A stretch of DNA of 22,584 nt from Poindextera sp035295705 (GTDB taxonomy: Bacteria > Pseudomonadota > Alphaproteobacteria > Caulobacterales > Caulobacteraceae). This document shows positions 1 to 8,057 of this stretch, piece after piece (the stretch's first letter is position 1; every line of letters begins with the position of its first letter). Below the pieces are notes generated by a model. That model was not told the DNA's origin and ran no database searches. It saw only the letters and a list, made by a program, of their open reading frames with translations. The stretch lies in the NCBI GenBank assembly GCA_035295705.1, contig DATGIN010000238.1:1-22584 (forward strand). The letters run 5' to 3'. Position numbers and translations under genes: made by a program.

Positions 1-141
1 TTATATACCTATGTTAGGCCTGCGCTGCCGCCGATGCAGACTCTTAGCGCTAAGCGATTGTGTTCTCGGGATTTACGACTGCGATCCTGACGTGTGGCTC
101 GTCGGATACATCGTAAGCAACATCGAGCGATATCAACGATG
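1..141. other. Gene-free left edge with palindrome
   Basis: No convincing coding frame is visible. The stretch is less GC-rich than the rest of the window. It holds a perfect 12-bp palindrome, CTTAGCGCTAAG (43-54). It also holds an inverted pair AACATCG (119-125) / CGATGTT (137-143) that runs into the operator-like site at 129-146. It probably is the 5' region of a gene lying beyond the left edge, most likely on the minus strand. Confidence 0.4.
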
Positions 142-146
142 TTATC
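129..146 (+). promoter_or_regulatory. Putative TetR operator, site A
   Basis: The sequence GATATCAACGATGTTATC matches the sites at 6862-6879, 9796-9813 and 4707-4724 (complement). All four share the invariant positions ATAT, AA and TGT. It overlaps the TAA stop (142-144, complement) of the epimerase gene, so it cannot serve that gene. It more plausibly controls a gene beyond the left edge. Binding by the TetR protein encoded at 4746-5390 is inferred. Confidence 0.5.
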
Positions 147-1158
147 TCTGCGGCAGGCCCCATCGCCGCGTTGGGGACCAATCGACGCGCGAGCCGTCGT
201 AAGCCACCTCGTCGCTCTCGCGCGCAGCCAGGAACAGCGGCGCATCGAGGTCGCAGAAGCTGCAGCGTTGGGCGAGGATGAAGGCCGGCGCGATCGCCAG
301 CGTCGTACCATGCGTGCACCCGACCATCAGGCCGAGCCCGCGCGCTTGCGCCGCTTCAGCCAGCGCCAGCGCTTCCGTCAAGCCGCCGCTCTTGTCGAGC
401 TTGATGTTGATGAACTGGTAGCGGTCGGCGACGGCGTCGAGGCCGGCGCGCGTATGGCAGCTCTCGTCGGCGCAGAGCGGAATGCCGAAGTCGCGCCCGG
501 CCAGGGCCGCGTCATGTTCGCGATGCAGCGGCTGCTCGATCAAGGCGACGCCGAGGTCGCGGGCGATGGGGGCCATGACTTCCAACTGCTCGCGGCGCCA
601 GCCTTCGTTCGCGTCGACGATCAGAGTCGCGTCCGGCGCGGCCAGCCGAATCGCCTCCAGACGGGCGCGATCGTCCTCGAAGTGGCCGAGCTTGACCTTT
701 ATCAGCGGCCGCTCTCGCTCGCGCTCGGCGACGCGCCGGGCCTCCGCCGGCGCCTTGATGGGAATGGTGTAGGCGGTGGTGATGGGCGCCGTTGCTGCGC
801 CACCCTCGGCGCTCTCGCCGGTCAGCTTGGCTTCCAGGTCCCAGAGCGCGGCATCGACGGCGTTTCGCGCCGCGCCGGGAGGCATGATCGCGGCGAGATC
901 CTCCCGCGTCGCCAGCGTGCGGATGGCGGGCCAGCTCGCGTCCACGGCCCGCTTGAGGCCGGCAAGCGACTCGCCGTAGCGCGCCGTCGGCGAGGCCTCG
1001 CCATGCCCGACCCGATCGCCGGCGGCGATCTCGACCCGCAGCACGTCAGCGGTCGCGGTGACCTCCCGCGAGATCGCCCGCGACTCCTCGAGCGGCAGCC
1101 GCAGCATCTGGGTGCGGATGGCGTCGATCCTGAAGGGTGTCACGGGCGTCTGGGCCAA
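142..1158 (-). CDS. Dipeptide epimerase-like enolase-superfamily enzyme
   Basis: A 338-aa member of the mandelate racemase/muconate lactonizing group of the enolase superfamily, closest in motifs to L-Ala-D/L-Glu epimerases and N-acyl-amino-acid racemases. The KxK acid/base motif is KVK at residues 154-156. The metal ligands are D182 (VDAN), E208 (IEQP) and D231 (ADES). The second catalytic lysine is K253 in INIKLDKSGG. A GCTHGTTLAIAPA segment (280-292) replaces the more usual GCM.SSLAIAPA. These enzymes epimerise the alpha carbon of an amino acid in a dipeptide or acyl amino acid through an enediolate; the exact substrate cannot be read from sequence. The start is TTG, one base after the TAG stop of the upstream aminotransferase, which suggests translational coupling. 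It is the last gene of the MFS-OCD-aminotransferase run. The family call is secure, the substrate is not. Confidence 0.88.
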   Translation of the reverse strand: MAQTPVTPFRIDAIRTQMLRLPLEESRAISREVTATADVLRVEIAAGDRVGHGEASPTARYGESLAGLKRAVDASWPAIRTLATREDLAAIMPPGAARNAVDAALWDLEAKLTGESAEGGAATAPITTAYTIPIKAPAEARRVAERERERPLIKVKLGHFEDDRARLEAIRLAAPDATLIVDANEGWRREQLEVMAPIARDLGVALIEQPLHREHDAALAGRDFGIPLCADESCHTRAGLDAVADRYQFINIKLDKSGGLTEALALAEAAQARGLGLMVGCTHGTTLAIAPAFILAQRCSFCDLDAPLFLAARESDEVAYDGSRVDWSPTRRWGLPQR

Positions 1159-1159
1159 T

Positions 1160-2290
1160 CTATCCGTTCGCGGCTACGCCCTCGAGCACGCGGTCGATGC
1201 GCGCCAGGGCCGCCTCCAAATGTTCCGGCTCGCCGCCGGAGCCGATGCGCAGATGCCGGTCCAGACCGAACCAGTCGCCGGCGACGACGAACACGCTCTC
1301 TCGTTCGCGAATCCGACGCGACAGCTCGCTGGAGCCGATCGGGAAGTCGTAGCGGACGAAAGCCATCCCGCCGGCGTGCGGGCGCCGCCAGGCGAGGCGC
1401 CCGCCCCAGCGGTCGATCCAGGCCTGGATGATCTCGAGGTTGCCCCCGATGATCGCGCGGCTGCGCGCCAGGATCGCCTCGCGCCGCTCCGGCGTGAGCA
1501 GCAGCTGGGCGAGGTGCTGGTTGAGCGGCCCGGTGCCGATCGTCGTGTAGTCCTGCCGCTTGACGACCTCGGCCAAGAGATCCGGCGGCGCAACGATCCA
1601 GCCGATGCGCAAGCCTGCGTGCGCCAGCGACTTCGACGTGCTCGATGTGATGATGGTCTTGGCGTAGCGGCCAAAGAAGGTGGGCGTCTCGGGCCGGCCG
1701 TCGAGCTCGGAGCCGCGATAGATCTCGTCGACCAGCAGCCAGGCGCCTCCGGCGCGCGCGGCGGCGACGATCGCGTTCATTTCGGCCTCGGACAGCACCG
1801 CGCCGGTTGGATTGTTGGGGTTGCAGACCGCGATCAGCCGTGTGTCGGCGCGCGCCGTTGCGGCTTCCAGCGCTGCTTGGTCGATCCGCCAGCCGTCGGC
1901 GGACGGCGTCAGGTGGAAGGGCCGCACCGGATGGCCGAAGGCGCTGGCCAGGCCGTGCAGTTGCATGAAGTTGGGCAGCATCATCGCCAGCGCATCGCCC
2001 GGGCGCATCAGCGTCCAGTAGGCGACGAAATTCGCTTCCGCCGCGCCCGTGGTGACCAAAACGTTGGCTTCGGTCGCGCCGGGATACCAGCTGGCGATCG
2101 CGCGGCGCGCCGCGGGCGTGCCTTCGGTGTGGTTGTAGCCCAGGCGGATGGCGGCGAGCTCGGCAAGCTCCGCTGGCGTGAGCAGCTCGGCCAGAGTCAG
2201 CGGCTCGACGCCGCTTTCGGTCAGGTTGAACTGGACGTCGTTCTCGTAGAGCGACTGGTTGCGTTCCAAAAGGAAGGTCTCGAACGGCAT
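1160..2290 (-). CDS. Class I/II PLP-dependent aminotransferase
   Basis: A 376-aa fold-type I aminotransferase. The signature CNPNNPTG lies at residues 156-163. The DEIY block that contacts the pyridine nitrogen and O3' is at 188-191. The PLP lysine is K220 in SSTSKSLAHAGLRIGW, and an R near 347 (HLRIG) fits the carboxylate-binding arginine. It should move an amino group between an amino acid and a 2-oxo acid; substrate is unknown. The ATG is preceded by GGGAG at 4-8 nt, placed between the TGA of the ornithine cyclodeaminase-like gene and this start (9-nt gap), so the two are co-transcribed. The product could deaminate amino acids freed or epimerised by the neighbouring enzymes; that is inference from context. 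Confidence 0.9.
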   Translation of the reverse strand: MPFETFLLERNQSLYENDVQFNLTESGVEPLTLAELLTPAELAELAAIRLGYNHTEGTPAARRAIASWYPGATEANVLVTTGAAEANFVAYWTLMRPGDALAMMLPNFMQLHGLASAFGHPVRPFHLTPSADGWRIDQAALEAATARADTRLIAVCNPNNPTGAVLSEAEMNAIVAAARAGGAWLLVDEIYRGSELDGRPETPTFFGRYAKTIITSSTSKSLAHAGLRIGWIVAPPDLLAEVVKRQDYTTIGTGPLNQHLAQLLLTPERREAILARSRAIIGGNLEIIQAWIDRWGGRLAWRRPHAGGMAFVRYDFPIGSSELSRRIRERESVFVVAGDWFGLDRHLRIGSGGEPEHLEAALARIDRVLEGVAANG

Positions 2291-2299
2291 CGCTCTCCC

Positions 2300-3253
2300 T
2301 CACGGATGCCCGAGGGCTGCGGCCACGGCCGCTGCGATAGCGAGGTCCTGCGGCGCGATCCCGGTCAGGTCGCAAAGGGTGATCTCGGCGCCGCCGCCGC
2401 GGCCGACCGCCCGGCCGGCGATGACCTCGCCCAGCTCCACGACGACCGCGCGCTCGGGCGCGCGGCGAAGCTCGCCGCGCTGACGTGCCTGCAGGCGGCT
2501 GTCGGCGACCAGCCGGTCGGCGCGCGCGATGAGGTCCGCGGCGAGCTCGCCCTTCTCGGTCGTGTCCGCCCCCACCGCCGTGATGTGCGTTCCGGGGGCG
2601 ATGTCGGCGGCGGCAAGGAGCGGGTCGGTCGCCGGGGTCGTGGTTACGATCAGCCGAGCTTCGCGGGCGGCGGCATTTGCGGTGTCGACCGCCCGCGCCT
2701 CGAAGCCGAGGGCCTGGGCCTCCTCGACCAGGCGCTCGGCCGCGTCGCGCCGGCGGGCCCAGACGAGCACGCGCCGGCAAGTCGTGACCGGGCGCAGCGC
2801 GGCAAGCTGCAGCCGCGCCTGCACGCCGGCGCCGAGGACCGCGATCGCGCCGGGGTCTTTTGGCGCCAGGCGCCTGGCGGCGACCGCGCCGGCGGCGGCG
2901 GTGCGCAGATCGGTCAACCGGCCTTCGTCGAGGAGGATCGCGTGCGGCGCGCCCGTCGCTGCGTCGAACAGCAGCATCAGTCCCGAGCTCGAGGGCAGGC
3001 CATGCTTGGGATTGTCGTAGAAGCCGGTGGCCACCTTGACCACGAAGCGGTCGCCGCCGCGCGCGCTAGCCGCCTTGACGTGCGCTTCGCCGGGCGGCTC
3101 GACGAACAAGAGCTCGCCAACGGCGCTCGCCTGCGCCCGGCCCTCGGAATAGTCGACAAACGCCGCCTCCATCAGCGGCACGAGGTCGATGGCTTCGACG
3201 GCGGCCTCGATCGCGTCGCGGCGAAGGACTGGAATCGCGCGGTTGGCGGACAT
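2300..3253 (-). CDS. Ornithine cyclodeaminase/mu-crystallin family protein
   Basis: A 317-aa protein when started at ATG 3253. This start is preceded by AGGGA, and the symporter stop lies 7 nt upstream; a longer frame reaches 3367 but would overlap the symporter. Family hallmarks are K60, K73 in VVKVATGFYDNP, R117 in LTDLRTAAAGAVA, the Rossmann motif VLGAGVQARLQ (139-149), AVGAD with D230, and DLTGIAPQD (295-303). Members include ornithine cyclodeaminase, alanine dehydrogenase, ketimine reductases and the ectoine-pathway EutC; all use NAD(P)H chemistry on an imine or amino acid. I cannot choose among them from sequence. Its place between a transporter and an aminotransferase suggests a step in amino acid catabolism. 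Confidence 0.9.
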   Translation of the reverse strand: MSANRAIPVLRRDAIEAAVEAIDLVPLMEAAFVDYSEGRAQASAVGELLFVEPPGEAHVKAASARGGDRFVVKVATGFYDNPKHGLPSSSGLMLLFDAATGAPHAILLDEGRLTDLRTAAAGAVAARRLAPKDPGAIAVLGAGVQARLQLAALRPVTTCRRVLVWARRRDAAERLVEEAQALGFEARAVDTANAAAREARLIVTTTPATDPLLAAADIAPGTHITAVGADTTEKGELAADLIARADRLVADSRLQARQRGELRRAPERAVVVELGEVIAGRAVGRGGGAEITLCDLTGIAPQDLAIAAAVAAALGHP

Positions 3254-3260
3254 CGGGTCC

Positions 3261-4679
3261 CTATAAGCCGGCGGCGGCCACGCGGCCGCGCGACTCCAGG
3301 CGCCGCCGCACGATCGATTGCCGCCGCGCATCGAGCGGAAAGCCCCACGCGAAGACGGCCGCCGCAAGGTGCAGCACGCCGGGGATGACCATGTAGGCGA
3401 TGATCAGGCCAAGATCGGCGCTCGGCCCGTTCGGCTTGCCGACGCGATAGTGGAAGGCGTCGAGGATCATGAAGGCGACGCCGGAGCCGAGCGCGGTCGT
3501 CACCTTCACCAGCAAGGTGTTGATGGCGAAGAGGTTGCCGGCCTTGTTCACGCCGCTCTGCCAGGCGTCGTAGTCGATCACGTCGCTCAGCACCGACGGC
3601 GGCGCGAAGTTCCATGGCGCCGAGACGAGGGCGCTGACGCAGGTGAGGACGATCATCGGGACCGCCGCCGACGGGCCGATCGGCAGCAGGAGCACAAGCG
3701 GCCTTGCGAGGGCGCTGGCCACGAGGCTGAGCGCCCAGACCCGGTGGCGTCCGAGCCGTGGCACGAGCCGCATCCAGAGGGCGATGGCCCCGACGGTCGC
3801 GCCGAAGAAGCCGATCATCAGGAACGGGAAGAGGGCCGCCAGCTGCATGCGGTCGCTGAGGAAGAGGATGGTCGTCGAGAGCGCCGCGCCCTGGCCCAGG
3901 CCCCATGCGCACCAGGCGAGCAAGTAGAGCATGAGCGGCCGGTTGCGGACGATCGACTTGCCGATGTCGATCAGGCGCAAGGTCTTGGCGACGATCGGCG
4001 CGCCGCGCGGCACGATCGCGGCCGCCACGATCAGGCCGGCGGGCATGAGGACGGCGTAGAGCCAGGCGATGGCGGTCAGGCTCGCGCCGGTCAGCGCCGT
4101 CGTCCCGGTCACCGGCAAGAGCACGATCGGCATGAGCCAGAAGACGAGACTGCCGATCACGTTGAACTGGGCGATCGAGGTGTTGATGCGCGAGCGCTCG
4201 TTGTAGTCGCGGTTGACCTCGGCGCTCCAGGCGCTGCGCGGGATCTCGAACAGCGAGAAGCCGAAGTAGAGCGCGAACGACCAGACGCCGTAGTAGACGA
4301 TCGTTGCGCTGGCCGGCGGTTGGAACAGGAAGAAGAGCGACACCGCGCATACGGCGCTCGCCGCCAGCAGCCAGGGCTTGCGCTTGCCCCAGGGGGTGTC
4401 GATCCGGTCGGAAAGGAAGCCGACCATCGGGTCGATGAACGCATCGAGGATGCGGCTGACCGAGGTCACGACGCCGATCTGCAGCAGCGTGACGCGGGTG
4501 TGGCTGGCGTAGAAGGCCGGGATCACGATGTTGAGCGGCAGCGCGATGAACGAGTGCGGCAACGCCGGGAATCCAAGTGCGAGGATCTGCGCGAGCGGCA
4601 TGCGCCCGCGCGCGCCCGGTTCTCCCTTCGCCCGCGCCCGCCACGCTCGGCTGGGGCTCTCGGTTCTGGCCGCGGTCAT
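3261..4679 (-). CDS. GPH/MelB-type MFS cation symporter
   Basis: A 472-aa inner-membrane transporter with about 12 hydrophobic segments. It belongs to the glycoside-pentoside-hexuronide:cation symporter branch of MFS. RILDAFIDPMVGFLSDR (76-92) keeps the Asp pair with spacing four (D79, D83) that binds the coupling cation in MelB. WGKRKPW (97-103) is the usual cytoplasmic loop, and the AEVNRDYNERSRIN stretch is typical of the family. ATG 4679 is chosen because GGGGAGG sits 8 nt upstream. The frame stays open to 4736, but that extension would translate the operator-like palindrome at 4705-4723. It likely imports the substrate of this catabolic island, which by context may be an amino acid derivative or peptide rather than a sugar. 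It heads a run into the OCD, aminotransferase and epimerase genes. Confidence 0.88.
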   Translation of the reverse strand: MTAARTESPSRAWRARAKGEPGARGRMPLAQILALGFPALPHSFIALPLNIVIPAFYASHTRVTLLQIGVVTSVSRILDAFIDPMVGFLSDRIDTPWGKRKPWLLAASAVCAVSLFFLFQPPASATIVYYGVWSFALYFGFSLFEIPRSAWSAEVNRDYNERSRINTSIAQFNVIGSLVFWLMPIVLLPVTGTTALTGASLTAIAWLYAVLMPAGLIVAAAIVPRGAPIVAKTLRLIDIGKSIVRNRPLMLYLLAWCAWGLGQGAALSTTILFLSDRMQLAALFPFLMIGFFGATVGAIALWMRLVPRLGRHRVWALSLVASALARPLVLLLPIGPSAAVPMIVLTCVSALVSAPWNFAPPSVLSDVIDYDAWQSGVNKAGNLFAINTLLVKVTTALGSGVAFMILDAFHYRVGKPNGPSADLGLIIAYMVIPGVLHLAAAVFAWGFPLDARRQSIVRRRLESRGRVAAAGL

Positions 4680-4704
4680 GCGCAGCGCCTCCCCGTCCGC
4701 GGCT

Positions 4705-4723
4705 ATATGTACACTGTTGATAT
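4705..4723 (-). promoter_or_regulatory. Putative TetR operator, site D (near-palindrome)
   Basis: On the minus strand the site reads ATATCAACAGTGTACATAT, a 19-bp near-palindrome. The half-sites ATATnnACA and TGTnnATAT surround a central G, with 7 of 9 pairs matching. It lies between the tetR stop (4746) and the symporter Shine-Dalgarno, about 26 nt upstream of ATG 4679. That is where a repressor would block an internal promoter. It shares ATAT, AA and TGT with the other three sites. Binding by the TetR protein is inferred from adjacency and from the symmetry usual in TetR-family operators. Confidence 0.6.
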
Positions 4724-4745
4724 TTTGCGTCCACAAACGGACGCG

Positions 4746-5390
4746 CTACTCGGCCAGCAGCTCGACCAGCTCGCCGCGCAGGTAGGTCTCGAGCACGCTC
4801 TCGAAGAAGCGCAACATCTGTTCGCGCTGGTCGCGCGAGAACGGCACCTGCCGCTCGACCAGCACCCGCGCCAGGCCATAGGTCATGGCGAACACGCCGT
4901 AGGCGGCCTGGTACTTTTCGCGCGAGGCCGCCCAATCGGTCGCATCGAGCACCGGGCGCCCGTAAACCAGCTCCGCGAGCTGTCCGAACGCCGCGTCGGA
5001 AGACTCGCGGAAACGGGGGTTGTCGAGCGCGTCGGGGATGTGGCCGAACATGATGCGGAAGAGCTGGCGGCGATCTATCGCGAACTCGACGAACGCCCGC
5101 CCGATGCGGCGAACCGCTTCCGCGCGCGAGCGCGTCGTGCGCCGGATGTGCGCCGTCAGCCGCGCCTGCTCGTCCATGGCGTCGGCGCCGATGTCGAGCA
5201 GGAGGTCGTTCAGGCTGGGGTAGTGGTTGTAGAAGTTCGCCGCTGTCACCCCGACCTCGCGCGTGACGCGTCGGACGGAGAGATCCTCGATGCGCTCGTT
5301 CTCGAGGATCCTGAGCGCGACGGTCTTCAGGTCCTCGGCCACATTGCCCTTGTGGTAGGGCCGGCGCGTCGCGGGTGGGCTCTCGGTCAT
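4746..5390 (-). CDS. TetR/AcrR family transcriptional regulator
   Basis: A 214-aa TetR-family regulator. The N-terminal HTH spans roughly residues 18-66. The recognition segment is VRRVTREVGVTAANFYNHYPSLNDLL (starting at 39), with the FYNHYPSLNDLL signature just after it. The C-terminal all-helical part (about 75-214) is the ligand/dimer domain. It is encoded between the class III aminotransferase and the symporter on the same strand, and the palindrome at 4705-4723 follows its stop. It is the only regulator in the 9.8-kb island, so it is the natural candidate for the four repeated sites. The Shine-Dalgarno before ATG 5390 is weak, which may keep its level low. No copy of the motif lies directly upstream of it, so it is probably read from the 6862-6879 promoter or a separate one. 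Confidence 0.92.
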   Translation of the reverse strand: MTESPPATRRPYHKGNVAEDLKTVALRILENERIEDLSVRRVTREVGVTAANFYNHYPSLNDLLLDIGADAMDEQARLTAHIRRTTRSRAEAVRRIGRAFVEFAIDRRQLFRIMFGHIPDALDNPRFRESSDAAFGQLAELVYGRPVLDATDWAASREKYQAAYGVFAMTYGLARVLVERQVPFSRDQREQMLRFFESVLETYLRGELVELLAE

Positions 5391-5483
5391 TTCGCTCGTT
5401 CCGCCGCGCCCGGCCTGGCCGGCGGCTGGTTAGGTCGCGGTCCGGTTGTGGTCAAGCGGCCGGCTCGGGCGGCGGCTCGCAGC

Positions 5484-6818
5484 TCAGGCCGCGGCGCGGT
5501 CGAGCGCGCGCAGCCCGCCCAGCGCGATCTCGCACACCCGGTCGATGTCCGCCTCGCTGAGCGCCGTGGAGAGCACGAAGAATCCGGAGGCGCCGATCAT
5601 CACGCCGTTGTCGAGCAGGTAGTTGAAGAACTGCTCGGCTCTGACCCGCGCCGCCGGATTGGCGCGCATCGCAGCCTGCACGTCGCGGTAGGTCTCGGTC
5701 GGCGCATCGATGTGGAAGAGCGACGTCATCGAGGCCGAGCCCTTCACGGTCGCGGGTACGCCGGCCACCTTCACCGCCTCGCTGAGGCCGGCGCGTAGGC
5801 GCTCGCCGAGCGCGGAAAGGCGGTCGAAGGCGGCGCGGTCGAAGAGACGCATCGCCGCGGTCCCCGCCGCCATGGTCATCGGGTTGGCGTTGAAGGTGCC
5901 GCCGTGGCTCAGCTTCGGCCGCCCGGGGCGGGGATCGAACAGCGGCGTCATGATGTCGGCGCGGCCGCCGACGGCGCCGATGGGCAGGCCGCCGCCGATG
6001 ACTTTGCCGAGCGCCGTGAGGTCGGGCTTGACGCCAAGCGCGCCCTGCGCCCCGTTGAAGCCCAGGCGGAAGCTGTAGACCTCGTCGAAGATCAGCAGCG
6101 CCCCGGCTCTCTCGGTTTCCTCGCGCAGCATGGCGACGAACGCCGGCGTGGCCGGCTCGTAGCCCAGGTTCTTCACCAGCGGGTCGAGGATGACCCCGGC
6201 GAGGTCGTCGGCGTGCGCGCGGAGGATGGCGCGGCCCTCTTCGACCTGGTTCATCGGCAGCACGACGACATCGCCAACGGCGCCGGGACTGGCGCCCGCC
6301 GGCCCGACGCTGGCCGGAGCGGCGGGATCGCCCCACTTCGCGGGATCCGGGTTGACGCTTACCGTCACGGTGTCGTCGCTGCCGTGATAGGCGCCTTCGA
6401 TCTTGGCGATCTTGGCGCGGCCGGTGAAGGCGCGCGCCGCCTTGATCGCGTACATCACCCCCTCCGTGCCCGAGTTGGTGAAGCGCACCTGGTCGACGCC
6501 GGGCAGGCGGTCGCACACGATCTCCGCCAGCACGACCTCTTCTTCCGTCGGCATGGCGATCGACATCAGCCGCTCGGCCTGGCGCTTCACCGCCCCGACG
6601 ATGTTGGGGTGGTTGTGGCCGTGGATCAGAGCCGAATAGTTGTTGATGAGGTCCAGGCGCTCGACGCCGTCGGCGTCCCAGACCCGAGCCCCCTCGGCGC
6701 GCACGGCATAGAGCGGATGCGGCGGGAAGAACACCGTGTGGCGCGAGTTCCCGCCCGGCAGCACCTTCAGCGCCCTGTCGTAGAGGTGCGCCGAAGCCGA
6801 CTCGTTCCTGGGGTGCAT
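5484..6818 (-). CDS. Class III aminotransferase (GSA/beta-amino acid type)
   Basis: A 444-aa class III PLP enzyme of the glutamate-1-semialdehyde aminomutase-like group. NSGTEG is at 115-120, the GAYHGSDD segment at 142-149, FDEVYSFRLG with the PLP-pyridine Asp D245 at 244-253, and the Schiff-base lysine is K272 in LGKVIGGGLPIGA. SHGGTFNANPMTMAAG (304-319) completes the active site. A housekeeping hemL role is unlikely in this catabolic setting. The group also contains beta-phenylalanine aminotransferases, and the GGRADIM...GTFNANPMTMAAG layout recalls these from memory, so a beta-amino acid substrate is possible but unproven. GGAAGG-like Shine-Dalgarno (GGAAGG, 6 nt before ATG) supports the start. 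The operator-like site B lies 44-61 nt upstream. Confidence 0.87.
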   Translation of the reverse strand: MHPRNESASAHLYDRALKVLPGGNSRHTVFFPPHPLYAVRAEGARVWDADGVERLDLINNYSALIHGHNHPNIVGAVKRQAERLMSIAMPTEEEVVLAEIVCDRLPGVDQVRFTNSGTEGVMYAIKAARAFTGRAKIAKIEGAYHGSDDTVTVSVNPDPAKWGDPAAPASVGPAGASPGAVGDVVVLPMNQVEEGRAILRAHADDLAGVILDPLVKNLGYEPATPAFVAMLREETERAGALLIFDEVYSFRLGFNGAQGALGVKPDLTALGKVIGGGLPIGAVGGRADIMTPLFDPRPGRPKLSHGGTFNANPMTMAAGTAAMRLFDRAAFDRLSALGERLRAGLSEAVKVAGVPATVKGSASMTSLFHIDAPTETYRDVQAAMRANPAARVRAEQFFNYLLDNGVMIGASGFFVLSTALSEADIDRVCEIALGGLRALDRAAA

Positions 6819-6861
6819 GCTCTACCTTCCGCGCTCGTGCAGGACTGGCGTAGCGTCAGCT

Positions 6862-6879
6862 GATATAAACGATGTTCAT
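6862..6879 (+). promoter_or_regulatory. Putative TetR operator, site B
   Basis: GATATAAACGATGTTCAT shares 14 of 18 positions with site A (129-146), including GATAT and AACGATGTT. It is in the 96-bp gap between the P1 peptidase stop and the class III aminotransferase ATG (6818), within 44 nt of that start, as expected for a repressor site over a promoter. The surrounding TGATATAAACGATGTTCATTTTC is markedly AT-rich for this genome. Confidence 0.58.
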
Positions 6880-6914
6880 TTTCTGGTCGCGCGTCAACCC
6901 ATCCTGGAGGCGCA

Positions 6915-8057
6915 TCAGGCCACCCCGATGAGCCGTCCGTAGCGGCGCAGGATCGCCTGCGTTTCGGCGATCGGCAGCGCTTGAACGGTGAAACCGTCGC
7001 GGCCGGTCATCGTGTCGTTGGCGAACATGCTGTTGAGGATCGCCTCCTCGACGGCCTGGATGGTCGCCTCGTAGAAGCCGCTCATCGCCTGCTCGCCGAG
7101 GTACTCCGCCGTAAGGATGCCTTGGTGCTGTTCGACCGCGTCCCGGTTGGCGGTCGAGAAGGCGAGGAAAAGGTCTCCGGATTCATTCGACGCGATCCCG
7201 CCGCAAGCCGAGACGCCGTAGGCCGCCCGCCGCGCGACGCGCTTCAGCTGGTGCGGCAGCATGGGCGCGTCGGTCGCGACGAGGACGATGATCGACCCGT
7301 GCTCGGGCGGCGGTTCGGCCACAGCCAGCGGCAGCTCGAGACCGACCGGGACCCCGGCGATCCGCAGCAGGCGCCGCTTGCCGAAGTTCGACTGCACGAA
7401 GGCGCCGACCACGAAGCGACGCTCCGCATAGCTGACAACGCGCGAGGCTGTCCCGCTGCCGCCCTTGAACTCGAAACAGCGCATGCCGGTCCCGCCGCCG
7501 ACGCTGCCCTCTTCGATCGGCCCCGAACGGGCGTCTTCGAACGCCGCCACCACGTGTTCCGGACGGACGTGGTGGCCGTTGACGTCGCTCAGCGCGCCAT
7601 CGTGGGTTTCCGCCGCGACCGGCAGCCAGAACGGCTGGTCCTGCTTCTCGCCCGGCCGCCACTGCTCGAACAGCCACCGCGCCGTGGCGTCCCGAGCCAG
7701 GCCGCAGGAGTGGGTGTTGGTGAGCGTGATCGGCCCGTCGAAACGGCCGCGCTCGTCGACGAAGGCGGCGCCGCTCATCTCGCCGTTGCCGCTCATGCAG
7801 AAATAGCCGGCGTAGGCGCCCGCGTTCGGGCGGGCGCGGCCATGCGGAAAGACGGCGGTGACGCCGGTCCTCACCGGGCCCTCGCCAACCACCAGTGGTC
7901 CCTCGCCGCGGATCAGCGTGCAGTAGCCAACCTGAACGCCCGCGACGTCGGTGATGCTGTTCCAGGGCCCCGGCTCGCCCTCGAACGGCACGCCGGCCCC
8001 CCTTGCGCGCAGCTTGCCGGCCGGCGTCCGCGCATGTTGCTGGGCAAGCGGGCTCAT
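6915..8057 (-). CDS. P1 family peptidase (DmpA/BapA type)
   Basis: A 380-aa Ntn-type hydrolase of the DmpA/BapA family (peptidase family P1, now S58). These enzymes are made as one chain that cleaves itself at a Gly-Ser or similar bond; the new N-terminal serine is the nucleophile. The expected bond here is Gly254-Ser255 in EHGSIIVLVATDAPMLPHQL, close to the position in DmpA. GSVGGGTGMRCFEFKGG (184-200) and GTASR (202-206) are family blocks, as is the N-terminal ITDVAGVQVGYCTL. Known members release N-terminal L- or D-alanine, or beta-amino acids from beta-peptides. No signal peptide is seen, so it should be cytoplasmic. ATG 8057 overlaps the racemase TGA as ATGA; the longer frame upstream runs antisense-free but lies across the racemase and is not real. 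It is the last gene of a three-gene operon. Confidence 0.92.
   Translation of the reverse strand: MSPLAQQHARTPAGKLRARGAGVPFEGEPGPWNSITDVAGVQVGYCTLIRGEGPLVVGEGPVRTGVTAVFPHGRARPNAGAYAGYFCMSGNGEMSGAAFVDERGRFDGPITLTNTHSCGLARDATARWLFEQWRPGEKQDQPFWLPVAAETHDGALSDVNGHHVRPEHVVAAFEDARSGPIEEGSVGGGTGMRCFEFKGGSGTASRVVSYAERRFVVGAFVQSNFGKRRLLRIAGVPVGLELPLAVAEPPPEHGSIIVLVATDAPMLPHQLKRVARRAAYGVSACGGIASNESGDLFLAFSTANRDAVEQHQGILTAEYLGEQAMSGFYEATIQAVEEAILNSMFANDTMTGRDGFTVQALPIAETQAILRRYGRLIGVA

Noticed and set aside
43..54. CTTAGCGCTAAG as part of the TetR motif
   Set aside because: It shares no core bases (ATAT, AA, TGT) with the four sites, so it is only noted as a palindrome.
5410..5422. CCGGCC-T-GGCCGG upstream of tetR as an operator
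   Set aside because: Short GC palindromes are expected by chance at this base composition, and it does not match the shared motif.
94..5798. Very long open frames on the plus strand (94-1431, 1058-3388, 3318-5798)
   Set aside because: They are antisense to genes with clear family motifs on the minus strand. In GC-rich DNA stops are rare in the antisense frame. Their translations are Arg/Ala/Gly-rich with no domain.
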